NCBI RefSeq assembly: GCF_900104485.1
Contig: NZ_FMXQ01000006.1
Location: 331,221-395,220 of the forward strand
Length of the DNA stretch: 64,000 nucleotides
DNA from: Bauldia litoralis
Lineage (GTDB): Bacteria; Pseudomonadota; Alphaproteobacteria; Rhizobiales; Kaistiaceae
Direction of reading: 5' to 3'
Under the pieces are notes generated by a model that saw only the letters and a program-made list of their open reading frames with translations, was not told the origin of the DNA and made no database searches. This document shows positions 63,848-64,000 of this stretch, piece after piece (position 1 is the first letter of the stretch; each line of letters opens with the position of its first letter). The position numbers and the translations under genes were made by a program.

Positions 63848-64000
63848 AACGGCGCCTCGTTGTCCTGGGCCAGCGCCTCCGGCGGGCGGGTTTCCGGCGG
63901 CGCGGCGGCGGTGTCGGCCTCTGCCGGAACCGGCAGCAGGACGGTGTATTTCGCCCGCATCTCGTCGTAGGCGTCGCGCCAGGCGTCCGCCTTCTGGGTG
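63844..64000 (-). CDS. C-terminal fragment of a gene extending beyond the window
   Basis: An open minus-strand frame runs in from the right edge and stops at 63844-63846, overlapping the GTG of the HupE/UreJ-type gene. The visible 51 residues start TQKADAWRDAYDEMRAKYTV and end in a Pro/Ala/Glu-rich tail (QDNEAPL). Too little is present to identify it. The 4-bp overlap suggests it is the first gene of the same minus-strand operon. Confidence 0.6.
   Translation of the reverse strand, partial: TQKADAWRDAYDEMRAKYTVLLPVPAEADTAAAPPETRPPEALAQDNEAPL

Overview
The window is one contiguous stretch of high-GC, densely packed bacterial chromosome. Its gene content points to an alphaproteobacterium, most likely of the order Hyphomicrobiales (Rhizobiales). 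Supporting signs are a single bifunctional RSH (p)ppGpp enzyme beside rpoZ and pyrE, the order pyrE-DUF2062-acpS-lepB-rnc-era, tolC followed by a PopZ gene and valS, aerobic CobN-type cobalamin synthesis, divergent bamE/CBP3 genes followed by DUF177-plsX-fabH-ihfA-merR, and a K+-independent H+-pyrophosphatase. I cannot name a genus from sequence alone. No gap between genes exceeds about 300 bases, and I see no insertion sequence, prophage, integrase or CRISPR array. The window cuts one gene at each end.

Layout. 1-1562: an OmpA-type protein (cut), a 46-residue membrane protein and a membrane-anchored helix-hairpin-helix protein. 1559-4728 (minus): an alpha/beta hydrolase and a soluble lytic transglycosylase. 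4983-7237: dapA, smpB and an aroE-like gene. 7234-11856: a YgjV-like membrane protein, an uncharacterised pair (solute-binding-like protein plus helical membrane protein), a double PilZ protein and a periplasmic cupin. 11864-15189: a winged-helix/TPR regulator, a possible 52-residue protein, a family 5 uracil-DNA glycosylase and a NYN-domain nuclease. 15479-23171: rpoZ, rsh, pyrE, DUF2062, acpS, lepB, rnc, era, a DUF3291 gene and acylphosphatase; lipB lies opposite.

24.0-39.4 kb is a cobalamin region. A B12 riboswitch precedes cbtB-cbtA (cobalt uptake), cobP, cobW, cobN, cobO and cobQ. Then come cysK, cobD and btuF on the minus strand and btuB-btuC-btuD on the plus strand. Cobalt import, chelation, adenosylation, amidation and attachment of the aminopropanol arm sit beside a complete vitamin B12 import system. 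CobS, CobT and the ring-contraction genes are not in the window. cobN carries an in-frame palindromic repeat, the most unusual sequence feature here.

39.4-51 kb: tRNA-Cys, a divergent Pcm homologue, tolC, popZ, valS, glnA-glnB (minus), the NAD(P)HX repair enzyme, tRNA-Leu and trigger factor. 51.1-53.6 kb: two RTX proteins, one a serralysin-type metalloprotease, with matching C-terminal ends that suggest export by one type I system; TolC is encoded 11 kb away. 53.8-61.1 kb: hppA, bamE, the cytochrome bc1 chaperone, DUF177, plsX, fabH, ihfA, a MerR regulator and tRNA-Pro. 61.2 kb to the end: a lone Flp pilin, an ICMT-like methyltransferase and, on the minus strand, a HupE/UreJ-type membrane protein between two unrecognised genes.
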